Position numbers and translations under genes: made by a program
Shown here: in pieces, positions 40,877 to 50,664 of the stretch
How positions within the stretch are numbered: the stretch's first letter is position 1
Layout: every line of letters begins with the position of its first letter
Notes under the pieces: model-generated
Told to the model about the DNA's origin: nothing
The model's database searches: none
The model's input: the letters and a program-made list of their open reading frames with translations, nothing else
NCBI GenBank assembly: GCA_004212795.1
Contig: SHBR01000002.1
Location: 1-64,000 of the forward strand
Length of the DNA stretch: 64,000 nt
DNA from: Candidatus Thioglobus sp.
GTDB lineage: Bacteria > Pseudomonadota > Gammaproteobacteria > Arenicellales > UBA868
Direction of reading: 5' to 3'

Positions 40877-42990
40877 ATCTTAATCAAAAAGAGAATCTTC
40901 GCAGGCTTCTAACGCCGCGGCACATCGCCTTCATTGGCGGCGAATCAGCGGTATTTGCCGCCAAGCAGTGTGAGTCAGGCGGCTTCAAAGGGGAAATTTG
41001 GGGCGTTAACCCGAAACCGGGGCGCTTTGATGCGCTACCATGCTATCCGTCGGTAAGCGATCTACCCGAAGGACCCGATGCCACTTTTCTTGCGGTGCCC
41101 AGAAAAGCCGTCCCTCAGGTATTAACTGATCTCAGGGAAAAAGGCGGTGGCGGTATTGTCTGCTACTCGGCTGGCTTTGGCGAGCTGGGCTCGGACGGAG
41201 AACAGTTGGAAAAATCGCTCATCGCCGCCTGCGGTGAGATGGCGCTCGCCGGTCCGAATGTCTTCGGGCTTTTGAACTACGTGACTAATGGACACTTATG
41301 GCCATTTAGTCACGGCGGCCAATCAGTCAAACGGGGACCTGCAATCATCTCGCAGTCAGGGATGCTATCGAGTTATCTCCTCACGAACCGCAGATCAGTG
41401 GACTTCTCTTACGTAATCGGTGCCGGTAACCAATCCGTACTAGGCGTTGAAGATTATCTGGAGCACCTGGTCGATAACCCGGCCGTAAATGGTTTTGGGC
41501 TTTACATTGAGACGCTAAGGGACATTCCACGTTTTACTGAGGCCGCGAATCGCGCGCTTGAAAAAGGCATCCCGATCGTAGCGCTCAAAGTAGGAAAATC
41601 TGATCTAGCCGCTAAAACCGCGTTAACTCACACAGGGTCTCTAGCCGGAGTTGATCATTACTATCAGGCTCTTTTCGAACGGGTCGGCATTGCTCGTGTT
41701 TCAAGTCCTAGTCTTATGCTAGAAACCTTAAGCATGCTGACGGTTGCGGGCGGTCCTTCGGGCAATCGCCTCGCCGCTTTTACCTGTTCAGGTGGCGATG
41801 TTGCGATGTTAGCCGACTGCGCCCATGAAGCGGGCCTCCATTTTCCGGAACCCGATAAATTCACCCGGTCGCGATTGACAGAGTGCCTGCCTGACATCGC
41901 GACGGTAGGCAACCCGCTCGATTACACCACTCCACTTTGGGGTCAGGAACAAAAACTCGAGAGCGTTTTTGACGCGGCGCTTGAGCAGGGATATGACGCT
42001 GCGTTGCTCGTTCAGGACTATCCGCCTGTCGAACTTGGATCCGATCGCCCCTACTATCAAGCAGATGCAATGGCCTTCATCCGAGCGACTCGGCGTGCAG
42101 GTATCCCAGCCGCAATCTGTGCGAGTCTTCCAGAAAATCTGGATAGCGAAACACAACAAACGCTTATTGAAAATCAAATCGCACCGCTTCAAGGTATCTC
42201 TGAAGCCACTACCGCAATTGCGGCGGCTACTGTTTTTGGGCGAGCGCGGCAACGCTACCTCGATGGGGGAAAAAATCTTGCGCTGTCTTGCAATAGATCT
42301 GATCGGTCGACAGCGCAGGTGCTGGACGAATGGCAGGGAAAATCTCTTTTAAAAAAGTTCAGTATCCCGACCCCTAATGGCATTCTGAGTGACTCTATTA
42401 ACGCTGGAAGAGACGGCACAAAAATTGGTTTACCCGTTGTTTTAAAACTTGTTAATGCGCAACTGCCGCACAAAACTGAACATGGCATTGTCCGAGTCAA
42501 TCTTCAAAACGAAACAGACCTACAACTGGCCGCACAAGATGTGATCTCTAATGGCGAAAAAGCGCTTGGCAAACCTGTCGAAGACCAGATTCTTGTTGAA
42601 GAAATGGTGACAAGTACGATCGCCGAGCTGTTGGTTGGCATAAAAAATGACCCGCAATTTGGCCTAATTATGACAATTGCGAGCGGCGGCACGCTGGTTG
42701 AGCTCTTGAACGACGCAAGAACGTTATTGCTCCCCGCTGATCGAGACGAGATCCACAATGCGCTTTCATCGTTAAAAGTCATGAAGCTTTTAACGGGATA
42801 TCGTGGTCGACCCATGGCTGATATTGAACTGATTTTGAATTGTCTCGAAGCAATCAGCCTGATGGCTCAATCTCTTGCTAACTCGCTCAGTGAAATGGAT
42901 ATCAACCCACTACTCATTACTGCAAATCGGTGTGTAGCAGCAGATGCCCTCATAGCGCTCTTCGAGCCTAACAGCGATCAATCAACCTAG
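40873..42990 (+). CDS. Acetate--CoA ligase (ADP-forming)-type acyl-CoA synthetase
   Basis: CoA-binding domain, ISQSGMLSSYLLTNRR, KVGKSDLAAKTALTHTGSLAG, C-terminal ATP-grasp; 4-nt overlap with the upstream ACAD; GTG start. Confidence 0.9.
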   Translation: MNLNQKENLRRLLTPRHIAFIGGESAVFAAKQCESGGFKGEIWGVNPKPGRFDALPCYPSVSDLPEGPDATFLAVPRKAVPQVLTDLREKGGGGIVCYSAGFGELGSDGEQLEKSLIAACGEMALAGPNVFGLLNYVTNGHLWPFSHGGQSVKRGPAIISQSGMLSSYLLTNRRSVDFSYVIGAGNQSVLGVEDYLEHLVDNPAVNGFGLYIETLRDIPRFTEAANRALEKGIPIVALKVGKSDLAAKTALTHTGSLAGVDHYYQALFERVGIARVSSPSLMLETLSMLTVAGGPSGNRLAAFTCSGGDVAMLADCAHEAGLHFPEPDKFTRSRLTECLPDIATVGNPLDYTTPLWGQEQKLESVFDAALEQGYDAALLVQDYPPVELGSDRPYYQADAMAFIRATRRAGIPAAICASLPENLDSETQQTLIENQIAPLQGISEATTAIAAATVFGRARQRYLDGGKNLALSCNRSDRSTAQVLDEWQGKSLLKKFSIPTPNGILSDSINAGRDGTKIGLPVVLKLVNAQLPHKTEHGIVRVNLQNETDLQLAAQDVISNGEKALGKPVEDQILVEEMVTSTIAELLVGIKNDPQFGLIMTIASGGTLVELLNDARTLLLPADRDEIHNALSSLKVMKLLTGYRGRPMADIELILNCLEAISLMAQSLANSLSEMDINPLLITANRCVAADALIALFEPNSDQST

Positions 42991-43004
42991 GCGCTACATC
43001 AAAA

Positions 43005-43643
43005 ATGTTGAAAAAATTACTTTTGCTACTGGACTATGACGGCGTTATTGTGGATTCGGCGCAACCTGTTCTTGATGAGACTGCGGCCTTCTGTGCGAAC
43101 CATCAGATTGCTTTTAATCTAAATCTTGAAGACTTCGATCGCCTTAATCCTGCCACCTTCACAATGTTAGCGAAAATATGCGGCATCCCCGATTCAAAAC
43201 ACCGTAATTACGCACAGTTTCTTTTCGACGAGCTTCAAAGCGACAAACGACGCATCCCCCTGTTCAATGGCATTAAGGATCTTATTGATGATCTCAGCCG
43301 TTACCACACGCTTTGCGTCGTCACAGCTAATCACGCGAAAGTTGTTGAAAACCGTCTTGCCCATGAGCAAATTCAAAACTGCATCGACACCTACTATGGA
43401 AGTGACCAGCCAGGGTCTAAAGCTGATCATATTCGTCAAGCGCTTGATCACTATGCGGTACCTGCAGCCGATGCCTGGATGATTGGAGATTCCGTCAGCG
43501 ATATCGAAGCTGCTAGACACGGGGGCGTTAACAGTGTGGCGGTCAGTTGGGGATGGCAGTCGCGAAGTCTTTTAGGCTCGCACAGTCCTGACCTACTGTT
43601 TGACACGCCTCAAGAGATGCACACGTTCTTCAAGCCGAATTAA
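43005..43643 (+). CDS. HAD family hydrolase
   Basis: LLLDYDGVIVDSAQP; MIGDSVSDIEAARHGGVNSVAVSWGWQS. Confidence 0.9.
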   Translation: MLKKLLLLLDYDGVIVDSAQPVLDETAAFCANHQIAFNLNLEDFDRLNPATFTMLAKICGIPDSKHRNYAQFLFDELQSDKRRIPLFNGIKDLIDDLSRYHTLCVVTANHAKVVENRLAHEQIQNCIDTYYGSDQPGSKADHIRQALDHYAVPAADAWMIGDSVSDIEAARHGGVNSVAVSWGWQSRSLLGSHSPDLLFDTPQEMHTFFKPN

Positions 43644-43668
43644 ATCAGCGCTTGTTCACCGCTTGATT

Positions 43669-44322
43669 ATGAATACGCTCGCACACCTTTACCTATCAGG
43701 CGACGACCCAGACCTGCTTCTTGGAAACTTTATTGGCGACTCGGTTCGCGGCGATGATTTTTTACAACTTGAGTATCGCGTCCAGCAAGGCGTTCTGCTT
43801 CACCGGAAAATCGATCGCTTCACTGATCAGCACGTGATTTTTAAACACATTTGCTCAATCATGCGGGATGGCTTTGGTCGTTACGCACCGGTCGTGGCAG
43901 ATGTATTTCTTGATCATTTTCTCGCCCGAGACTGGGAGCGCTTTAATACCTATTCACTAAAAGAATACGTCCAATGGGCCCAAGGCCTCCTCGCCCCGCG
44001 CATCGAAGGGTGTCCCGAGCGATCCAGAAGGTATTTTCACTATCTGAGCACAACCAATACGCTTGTACACTATCAGTCAATAGAAGGGATCTGCAGCACA
44101 CTTTTACAAATGTCCAAACGAACGCGTTTCAAGTCAGGAATGGAAAATGCGAAATCGGTATTAACAAGTTGCTATGAGGAGCTCGAAGAGAATTTTGAAA
44201 TTTTTTTCCCGGAAGTGGTGGAATTCGCGTCGGCTTCAATATCCGATTTAACTGCACCGATCCAGAAATTAACTAAATTTAGTAACTCATCTCAACTGAG
44301 ATACCCGCATATTTACAAGTAA
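43669..44322 (+). CDS. ACP phosphodiesterase (AcpH/DUF479) family (track ORF begins 43600; ATG 43669 preferred)
   Basis: MNTLAHLYLSGDDPDLLLGNFIGDSVRG; GVLLHRKIDRFTDQH; DVFLDHFLARDWERF. Confidence 0.92.
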   Translation: MNTLAHLYLSGDDPDLLLGNFIGDSVRGDDFLQLEYRVQQGVLLHRKIDRFTDQHVIFKHICSIMRDGFGRYAPVVADVFLDHFLARDWERFNTYSLKEYVQWAQGLLAPRIEGCPERSRRYFHYLSTTNTLVHYQSIEGICSTLLQMSKRTRFKSGMENAKSVLTSCYEELEENFEIFFPEVVEFASASISDLTAPIQKLTKFSNSSQLRYPHIYK

Positions 44323-44478
44323 TCAATTTTTATATCTCTCGTTCCCTCAGATAATTTTCTCTTTGTGGAAACAATTTAAACCGCAAAACGACGCCCCCTG
44401 TAGAACCAATTGGTTTTGAATTAGAGATGTTTCATACTTGTCTAATCCACTCATGCAACATATTAGGAAATCCGCATT

Positions 44479-45513
44479 ATGCGCTACCAGCCATTAGGTC
44501 ACACGGGAATAGATGTTTCCATAATCTGCCTGGGCACCATGACATGGGGCGAGCAAAACACTCCAAAGGAAGGGTTCGACCAGATGGATCACGCCCTAGA
44601 GACCGGTGTTAATTTTTTTGACACCGCCGAGATGTATCCGGTCGACGTGCGCGCCGAGACCTATGGGCATACCGAAAGTATTATTGGCGATTGGATGTCT
44701 GAAAGAGCTTGCCGAAAAGACATTATTCTCGCCAGTAAGGTTTGTGGTCCCGGCAGACATCACGTCCGTAATGGGGATACGCGATTTGATCGAAAGACCA
44801 TTCATGAGGCGTGTGAAGGCAGCTTAAGTCGTCTTCAAACCGACTATATCGATTTATATCAGCTTCATTGGCCGGACCGCGGCTGGACTGACTTTAAAAG
44901 TTTGGGACAAACCGACCACATTGAAGACGTGGGCGCCAATCGGGATGAAACCATCGCTGCGCTGGATGAACTAGTGCAGGCAGGCAAGATCCGAAGTTGG
45001 GGTGTTTCAAACGAAAGCGCTTGGGGGCTGATGGACTACATTCAAAGATCGGATGCCAATCAATCGCCGAGACCCGTCGGCATTCAAAACGCATACAGCC
45101 TCCTCAATAGAAAGTTTGAGTTAGCGCTTGCCGAGGTTGCCATTCGTGAAGATATCGGTCTTCTCGCCTACGCCCCTATTGCAGCAGGCGTACTGACCGG
45201 AAAATATCTTGATAATGCCAGCCCCGAAGGCGCCCGCAATACCTTATGGCCCTCAAATACCCGCTATTTTTCTGAACAATCAATCGCGGCAACCCGCGCT
45301 TATATCGAGCTTGCAGCCGAAATTGGGATTGCGCCAGAAGTCTTAGCTCACGCCTTCGTGCTCAAGCAGAAATTTTTGACGGCCTCGATTGTCGGCGCCA
45401 CCCAAATTTGGCATCTTGATCAGGCGTTCGCGGCATTGGATGTGGCACTCGATGAGAATACATGGAGTCAGCTTGAAACATTGCACCGCAAGTTTCTTGT
45501 GCCAGCGCCCTGA
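44479..45513 (+). CDS. Aldo/keto reductase (Tas-like)
   Basis: MRYQPLGHTGIDVSIICLGTMTWGEQNT; FFDTAEMYPV; DYIDLYQLHWPDR. Confidence 0.92.
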   Translation: MRYQPLGHTGIDVSIICLGTMTWGEQNTPKEGFDQMDHALETGVNFFDTAEMYPVDVRAETYGHTESIIGDWMSERACRKDIILASKVCGPGRHHVRNGDTRFDRKTIHEACEGSLSRLQTDYIDLYQLHWPDRGWTDFKSLGQTDHIEDVGANRDETIAALDELVQAGKIRSWGVSNESAWGLMDYIQRSDANQSPRPVGIQNAYSLLNRKFELALAEVAIREDIGLLAYAPIAAGVLTGKYLDNASPEGARNTLWPSNTRYFSEQSIAATRAYIELAAEIGIAPEVLAHAFVLKQKFLTASIVGATQIWHLDQAFAALDVALDENTWSQLETLHRKFLVPAP

Positions 45514-45551
45514 AATAAGTTACCCACCTGGCAGATACAACTCTCAACCTA

Positions 45552-46595
45552 TCAATCTGGTCCGCATTGGCCCCCAATCAGTTTCAGCAAATCGTCAACC
45601 TGGGACTCGGTGGTATTCCAGGCCGTAACGAAGCGCACCGCCTTGCCATCAAGTTCTTCATCATTGATAGAGACATGTTGGGCCCACAGCTTCTCGATTA
45701 AATCCGTTGGAATTTTTACAAATACTTCGTTCGACTCGGTTGGGTATGCCAATTCAAGACCCGGAAGTCTTGCCATCCCCTTGCTCAAGCGCTGCGCCAT
45801 CGCATTGGCGTGACGCGCATTTCGCAACCAGACGTCGTTCGATAAATAACCGGTAAATTGCGATGAGATAAATCGACTCTTCGACACGAGCTGACCGGCA
45901 CGTTTCTGAAGAAAGGGGAAGTCTCCGACCAGTTCTGGCTTAAAAAATACAACCGCCTCGGCCGCCAAACAGCCGTTTTTTGTACCGCCAAAAGACAACA
46001 CATCGATGCCTGCTTGCCAGGTCATCTGTGCAGGCGTTACGCCGAGCGTCGCTATAGCGTTTGCGAAGCGGGCACCATCCATGTGCATATGGAGACTATG
46101 CGCGTGGGCCACTGAGGTAATCGACCGAATCTCGTCAAGCGAGTACACCGTTCCAGACTCACACGCCTGCGTAATACTGACCGTTGCGGGTTGTGCGTGA
46201 TGGACATTCCCTGCGCCATAGATCGTTCTCTCTAGCGACTCTGCACTGATGCGACCATTCTCGCCCGGTATATCAACAATCTTCGCGCCTCCTGTAAACA
46301 TCTCGGGCGCACCACATTCATCAGTATTAATGTGCGCGAGCTCATGACAATAAATCTTCCCAAACACAGGCGTCAATGTGGACAACGCCAAAGCATTCGC
46401 TGCGGTGCCCGTTGTAAGCGGGAAAACCGTGACCGGCGTTTCAAAAATTTCCTGTAATCGAACGGTAAGTTCTTTGGTCCACGGGTCATCGCCATACGAT
46501 GGACTGTTGTCCTCATTGGCTTGGATCAGCGCGTCCATAACCTCCGGACATGCACTCGAGACGTTATCGGACATAAAGTTACTTTTTGAAGACAT
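45552..46595 (-). CDS. Threonine aldolase/beta-eliminating lyase family PLP enzyme
   Basis: HMDGARFANAIATLGVTPAQMTWQAGIDVLSFGGTKNGCLAAEAVVFF. Confidence 0.92.
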   Translation of the reverse strand: MSSKSNFMSDNVSSACPEVMDALIQANEDNSPSYGDDPWTKELTVRLQEIFETPVTVFPLTTGTAANALALSTLTPVFGKIYCHELAHINTDECGAPEMFTGGAKIVDIPGENGRISAESLERTIYGAGNVHHAQPATVSITQACESGTVYSLDEIRSITSVAHAHSLHMHMDGARFANAIATLGVTPAQMTWQAGIDVLSFGGTKNGCLAAEAVVFFKPELVGDFPFLQKRAGQLVSKSRFISSQFTGYLSNDVWLRNARHANAMAQRLSKGMARLPGLELAYPTESNEVFVKIPTDLIEKLWAQHVSINDEELDGKAVRFVTAWNTTESQVDDLLKLIGGQCGPD

Positions 46596-46627
46596 CGTAC
46601 GGAATTCCTAAGATTAAAAACCGAAAC

Positions 46628-47809
46628 TTAATCGATCACGATCAATTCCCGGTGAACATCGCAAAGACGCTCGCCGCCATTTTCTGTCACCACAAATGGC
46701 TCAGAAACGGCTGCGCCAATCGACTCTAGCCAGACACCCGATTGAAAATGAAAACACATACCGCTTTGCAGCACTGTTTTATCCCCCGGACGAAGACTTG
46801 CCGTTCGCTCACCCCAATCTGGCGGATAATTGACGCCGATCGAATAACCGACCCGACTTTCTTTTTGGTAACCGTTGCGATTGAGCACTTTCTGCCACAC
46901 CGCCTCAACAGCTTCGCAGGTGACGCCTGGTCGCGCAACGTCTAACGCTGCATCAACGCCTTCCACAATCGTCTCGGTTAATTTGGTGACATCCGCTGGT
47001 GGCCGTCCCAGATAAAGTGTGCGCGTCAACGGAGCCTGATAATGATGCCGCGCACCGCCCAACTCCATCATCACCAACGTATCGTTGGGTAAAGGATGTT
47101 CCGACCATGTCAGGTGAGGCGTGCTGGTGCCCTCACCGACCTGTATCAGGGGGCACAAGCTTGAGTAATTTCCATATCGCCCCTCAACTCCCATAACCTG
47201 AGCGTGATAGACCTCTGCAATGATCTCGTATTCCGGCACCCCCGGCGCGACCTTTTCAATCGCCCGATTCATAACCGCGCTCACGGTCTGTCCGGCCTCA
47301 CGCATATAAGCAAGCTCAGCATCTGATTTGACTAAACGCTCCCAATTCACCAACTGCTTTGTGTCACTAATTTTTGCATTGGGGAGCCCTTCTGAGAGAT
47401 GCGCATGCGCGCGGGCGGTGTAGTAGTGGGCGTCGAGTTCGACGCCAATGCGATGGCTTGCCCAGCCACGCCGGGTGATCAGTTCCGCCAGATCATCATA
47501 GGGATGTTCAGTCGGGTGATGAATTAAGGTCTCGGAGAAGGTGGTGATGTTTTCAGGCGGCATATCGGTGGTGATATGGGCGGCTTTCGCGTCCTGCGGA
47601 CGACCAAACCAAATAGGCGCCTCTTCTTCAAGGTGAAGCAAAACAGCTTGGGGCGTATAAAAAGACCATCCGTCAAATCCAGTCAGCCAATTCATATTCG
47701 CTGGGTCCTGGCAAATAATCAAATCAAAGCCTTGCTCTGCCATGCTTTGCTTAGTCTGAGCAATTCGACGGTCGTATTCAGACTTGGGGAACGGTTTGGT
47801 GTAATTCAT
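46628..47809 (-). CDS. doeA: M24-family hydrolase, ectoine hydrolase DoeA-like
   Basis: QDPANMNWLTGFDGWSFYTPQ; GVEGRYGNYSSLCPLIQVGEGTSTPHLTWS; VGYSIGVNYPPDWGERTASLR; adjacency to a DoeB-like gene. Confidence 0.8.
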   Translation of the reverse strand: MNYTKPFPKSEYDRRIAQTKQSMAEQGFDLIICQDPANMNWLTGFDGWSFYTPQAVLLHLEEEAPIWFGRPQDAKAAHITTDMPPENITTFSETLIHHPTEHPYDDLAELITRRGWASHRIGVELDAHYYTARAHAHLSEGLPNAKISDTKQLVNWERLVKSDAELAYMREAGQTVSAVMNRAIEKVAPGVPEYEIIAEVYHAQVMGVEGRYGNYSSLCPLIQVGEGTSTPHLTWSEHPLPNDTLVMMELGGARHHYQAPLTRTLYLGRPPADVTKLTETIVEGVDAALDVARPGVTCEAVEAVWQKVLNRNGYQKESRVGYSIGVNYPPDWGERTASLRPGDKTVLQSGMCFHFQSGVWLESIGAAVSEPFVVTENGGERLCDVHRELIVID

Positions 47810-47852
47810 ATGTTCTCGGTAACGTTGGTTTGAGTCTCAGAAAAACTGATGC

Positions 47853-48845
47853 TTAATCGACGATGGTCGCAATCACTGCCAAAAAATCACCCGGACGAAT
47901 CAAACAGGGGAAGTGTCTTCCCATAAAAATGCCGTCTACTTTAGACCGGCACTCAACAGGTGTCGTACCCGTCCTATCGGTGTCGTGAATCACGGCCAGA
48001 ATATCGCCCGCGTTAATTTTAGCGCCAAGATCATGGCGCATCTCAATCAGTCCCCGATGCTCGGAAGTAATAAAACATTCCGGATTCATCGTATCGAGAT
48101 TGACAGACGCTCCTCGCTCCACATCACCCGCAAGAATACCGGCATGCTTTAAAACGTTTGAAATACCCCGTCGGGCAATTTGCACACTCGTTGCACTTGC
48201 AGAACCACCGCCACCCAACTCAGTGCTGACAAAAACCTTGCCCTGATTTTCGGCAGCGGTGTCGTATAAGTGGGCCGCATCAGGCTCAAGCAACATCAGC
48301 GTATATGGCGCATTAAATGCCTCCACCGCAGAAACGCAGCGCGCCTGTTGACCCTTGTCATCCAGGATATGTGCGGCTCCAAATGGCAAAAACTCCATCG
48401 TCTTGCCTCCTGAATGAATGTCAATCACAACGTCAGCCATCGGCAGCAATGTACGAGAAAAAAAGTCCGCGATGATCTGCGTGATCGTGCCATCGGGATC
48501 ACCCGGAAAAACCCTGTTCATATTTCCGCCATCAATCCAGGAGGTACGCTTACCCGCTGTAAAAGCCGGGTAGTTCATTGCTGGCACGATGATGACGCGA
48601 CCACTGATGTCATCCGCACTCAGCGAGTGCGTCATTCCCCAGAGTGCAATCGGCCCCTCGTATTCATCACCATGATTGGCGCCTGTGAGCAAAGCTGTCG
48701 GTCCGTTTCCATTTTTTATTACCGTAATCGGCACCATTACGGCCCCCCAGCCGGAGTCGTCACCTGAATAGGGCACCTTTAGAAATCCATGCTGGACACC
48801 GTCCCGCTCAAAATCCACTGTTGGATGAATTGGGTTATCTCTCAT
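47853..48845 (-). CDS. doeB: Succinylglutamate desuccinylase/aspartoacylase family, DoeB-like deacetylase
   Basis: LTGANHGDEYEGPIALW zinc-site motif; DVVIDIHSGGKTMEFLP; C-terminal biotinyl-like domain. Confidence 0.8.
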   Translation of the reverse strand: MRDNPIHPTVDFERDGVQHGFLKVPYSGDDSGWGAVMVPITVIKNGNGPTALLTGANHGDEYEGPIALWGMTHSLSADDISGRVIIVPAMNYPAFTAGKRTSWIDGGNMNRVFPGDPDGTITQIIADFFSRTLLPMADVVIDIHSGGKTMEFLPFGAAHILDDKGQQARCVSAVEAFNAPYTLMLLEPDAAHLYDTAAENQGKVFVSTELGGGGSASATSVQIARRGISNVLKHAGILAGDVERGASVNLDTMNPECFITSEHRGLIEMRHDLGAKINAGDILAVIHDTDRTGTTPVECRSKVDGIFMGRHFPCLIRPGDFLAVIATIVD

Positions 48846-48906
48846 TTTTGATTCCTATTTCTATAAAAAGCGATCGCTTAAGCAGACAAGATCCTGACCA
48901 TTTGCG

Positions 48907-49815
48907 TCAAGCGGACACCCCATTCCGAACTGGTTCTACCTCTTTTTCCTGATGGGCAAATATTGACGTGTACCCGTCTGACCAATCGGGCGGCATCGGC
49001 ACGAGGAGTTCCTCATGATGTGCGTAGCCTGGTTCCTTACCTCTCACTAACCTGCCATAGCGTGAACTCGGGTAGGCCGGCGCAGTATAGGGAATCGCAT
49101 CAGCCGCTGAATACGTAATCACCAATACCGGGCGACCTTTGCTACTGAGATTTGGTTTAGATCCGTGAATGGTACGGCTATGATGGACGCTCACCGTGCC
49201 TGCCGGACCTGTGAGCGCGATAGGCTTTCGCGCTACCGTAGCTAAATCGCGCTCCCGGATTGCGCCCGTCCAGTTTCCCGAGTCGTCATAATGCTCGAAA
49301 ATAGGGCCGAGATGACTACCGGGATAAACCTCAAGCGGGCCCTGCTCGGCAGTGACGTCCTCAAGGAAAACCAGAAACTGCAAAGTCCCGGCGTGCGTAT
49401 GCGGATAAAAAACAAGATCTTGATGCCTCTTGACCTCAGAGCCGCCACCCGCCCACTTATAGTTCAGCATGATTTCCCGAAAACGGACGTTAGGGCCCAG
49501 CAGATCGGCGGCAATATCCGGAATGACTGAATCGACACATATTCCCCAAAAGTCAGGATCGAGATCGTCACAATAGGCCGCACGCCGTAATCGGGGATGA
49601 TCTGCACTATGATCATGCTCGAGATCAATCTCCTTCGAGGAAGCCGTTAATGTGCGCGTTGCTTCAACTATTCGCTTCGCAGCTCCACGAAGATGATCTA
49701 GCTCATCAACATTAATCAACGACGGAAAATTAAGGTATCCGTGTTCGTAATAATGCTGACGTTGATCCTGATCCAAAAACGTTGGCGTGTGGGTATAAAT
49801 TTCATTCAGTTTCAT
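48907..49815 (-). CDS. Phytanoyl-CoA dioxygenase (PhyH) family protein
   Basis: KRHQDLVFYPHTHAGTLQFLVFLEDVTAEQGPLEVYPGSHLGP; TVSVHHSRTIHGSKPN (HxD...H). Confidence 0.9.
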   Translation of the reverse strand: MKLNEIYTHTPTFLDQDQRQHYYEHGYLNFPSLINVDELDHLRGAAKRIVEATRTLTASSKEIDLEHDHSADHPRLRRAAYCDDLDPDFWGICVDSVIPDIAADLLGPNVRFREIMLNYKWAGGGSEVKRHQDLVFYPHTHAGTLQFLVFLEDVTAEQGPLEVYPGSHLGPIFEHYDDSGNWTGAIRERDLATVARKPIALTGPAGTVSVHHSRTIHGSKPNLSSKGRPVLVITYSAADAIPYTAPAYPSSRYGRLVRGKEPGYAHHEELLVPMPPDWSDGYTSIFAHQEKEVEPVRNGVSA

Positions 49816-49843
49816 TTGTCTGTCTCAATATTGAATCTTTACT

Positions 49844-50632
49844 TCATGAAATACTGTCTTCAAAACTGTTGCGTCCACAAACGTCAACACCGCGCATCAA
49901 ATAAAGAGGTGGCCTGTGGATTTTCTTTAGCTCCGTCGCATCAATGCCAGGATACGGATCCGAAGAATTTCGCTCCTCCTCAATCTCTCGGTCATAAAAG
50001 GAGGTGGTGGGCATGAATCTCAACGTCATCCCGCGACGCGGTTGGTCTGATCTGTTTGGCTCTGATCCATGAACGAGATAAACGTCGTGCAACGACATTT
50101 GTCCTGCTTCCATCACCATATCCACCGCATCCGATTCTTCAAACTCTTTAGGCGCGAGTTCCTCGTTTAATGCGAGACCGGGCATATTGTTGACTTCGTG
50201 TTGTCTCAAACTTTTCTCCCGATGGGATCCCGGGATCACACGGAGACATCCATTACGAGGCGTCGCGTCATCGATAGCCATCCAGACAGTACAAGTCGCT
50301 AAAGGTCGCATCGCCCAATATTTACCATCCTGGTGCCAGGGGGTTCGACTTCCCACTTTTGCTGGCTTTGCAAAAAAACTTGAATTCCAAAGCGCAAAAT
50401 TCTCTCCGAGAATCTGCCCAACCATATCCAGAATGATCTCGTCTTGAGCGACTTCCAGGAAACCCGGCTCTAAAGGCAGCAACGCCGGACAGTAATCCGA
50501 AAACGCAGGATAGCGCTCGATAAATTGACTGTGCATGGCTCGAATCTTGGCTAAAGTCGTATTGCTCAACCGATAATCGGGAATAACAAAACCTTCTTCA
50601 TGATACCGGGCTAATTCTTCATTGGTTAACAT
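49844..50632 (-). CDS. Phytanoyl-CoA dioxygenase (PhyH) family protein
   Basis: TPWHQDGKYWAMRPLATCTVWMAIDDATPRNGCLRVIPGSHR; MSLHDVYLVHGSEPNRS. Confidence 0.92.
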   Translation of the reverse strand: MLTNEELARYHEEGFVIPDYRLSNTTLAKIRAMHSQFIERYPAFSDYCPALLPLEPGFLEVAQDEIILDMVGQILGENFALWNSSFFAKPAKVGSRTPWHQDGKYWAMRPLATCTVWMAIDDATPRNGCLRVIPGSHREKSLRQHEVNNMPGLALNEELAPKEFEESDAVDMVMEAGQMSLHDVYLVHGSEPNRSDQPRRGMTLRFMPTTSFYDREIEEERNSSDPYPGIDATELKKIHRPPLYLMRGVDVCGRNSFEDSIS

Positions 50633-50664
50633 TACGATCTACCCTCAAAGTCAAATTAAATACG

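Noticed and set aside
41809-42252. 147-aa minus ORF inside the acyl-CoA synthetase
   Set aside because: Shadow ORF; the sense frame is continuous with strong motifs.
49844-50632. Ectoine hydroxylase EctD
   Set aside because: PhyH family, but I could not recognise the EctD signature and no ectABC genes are present, so left as generic PhyH.
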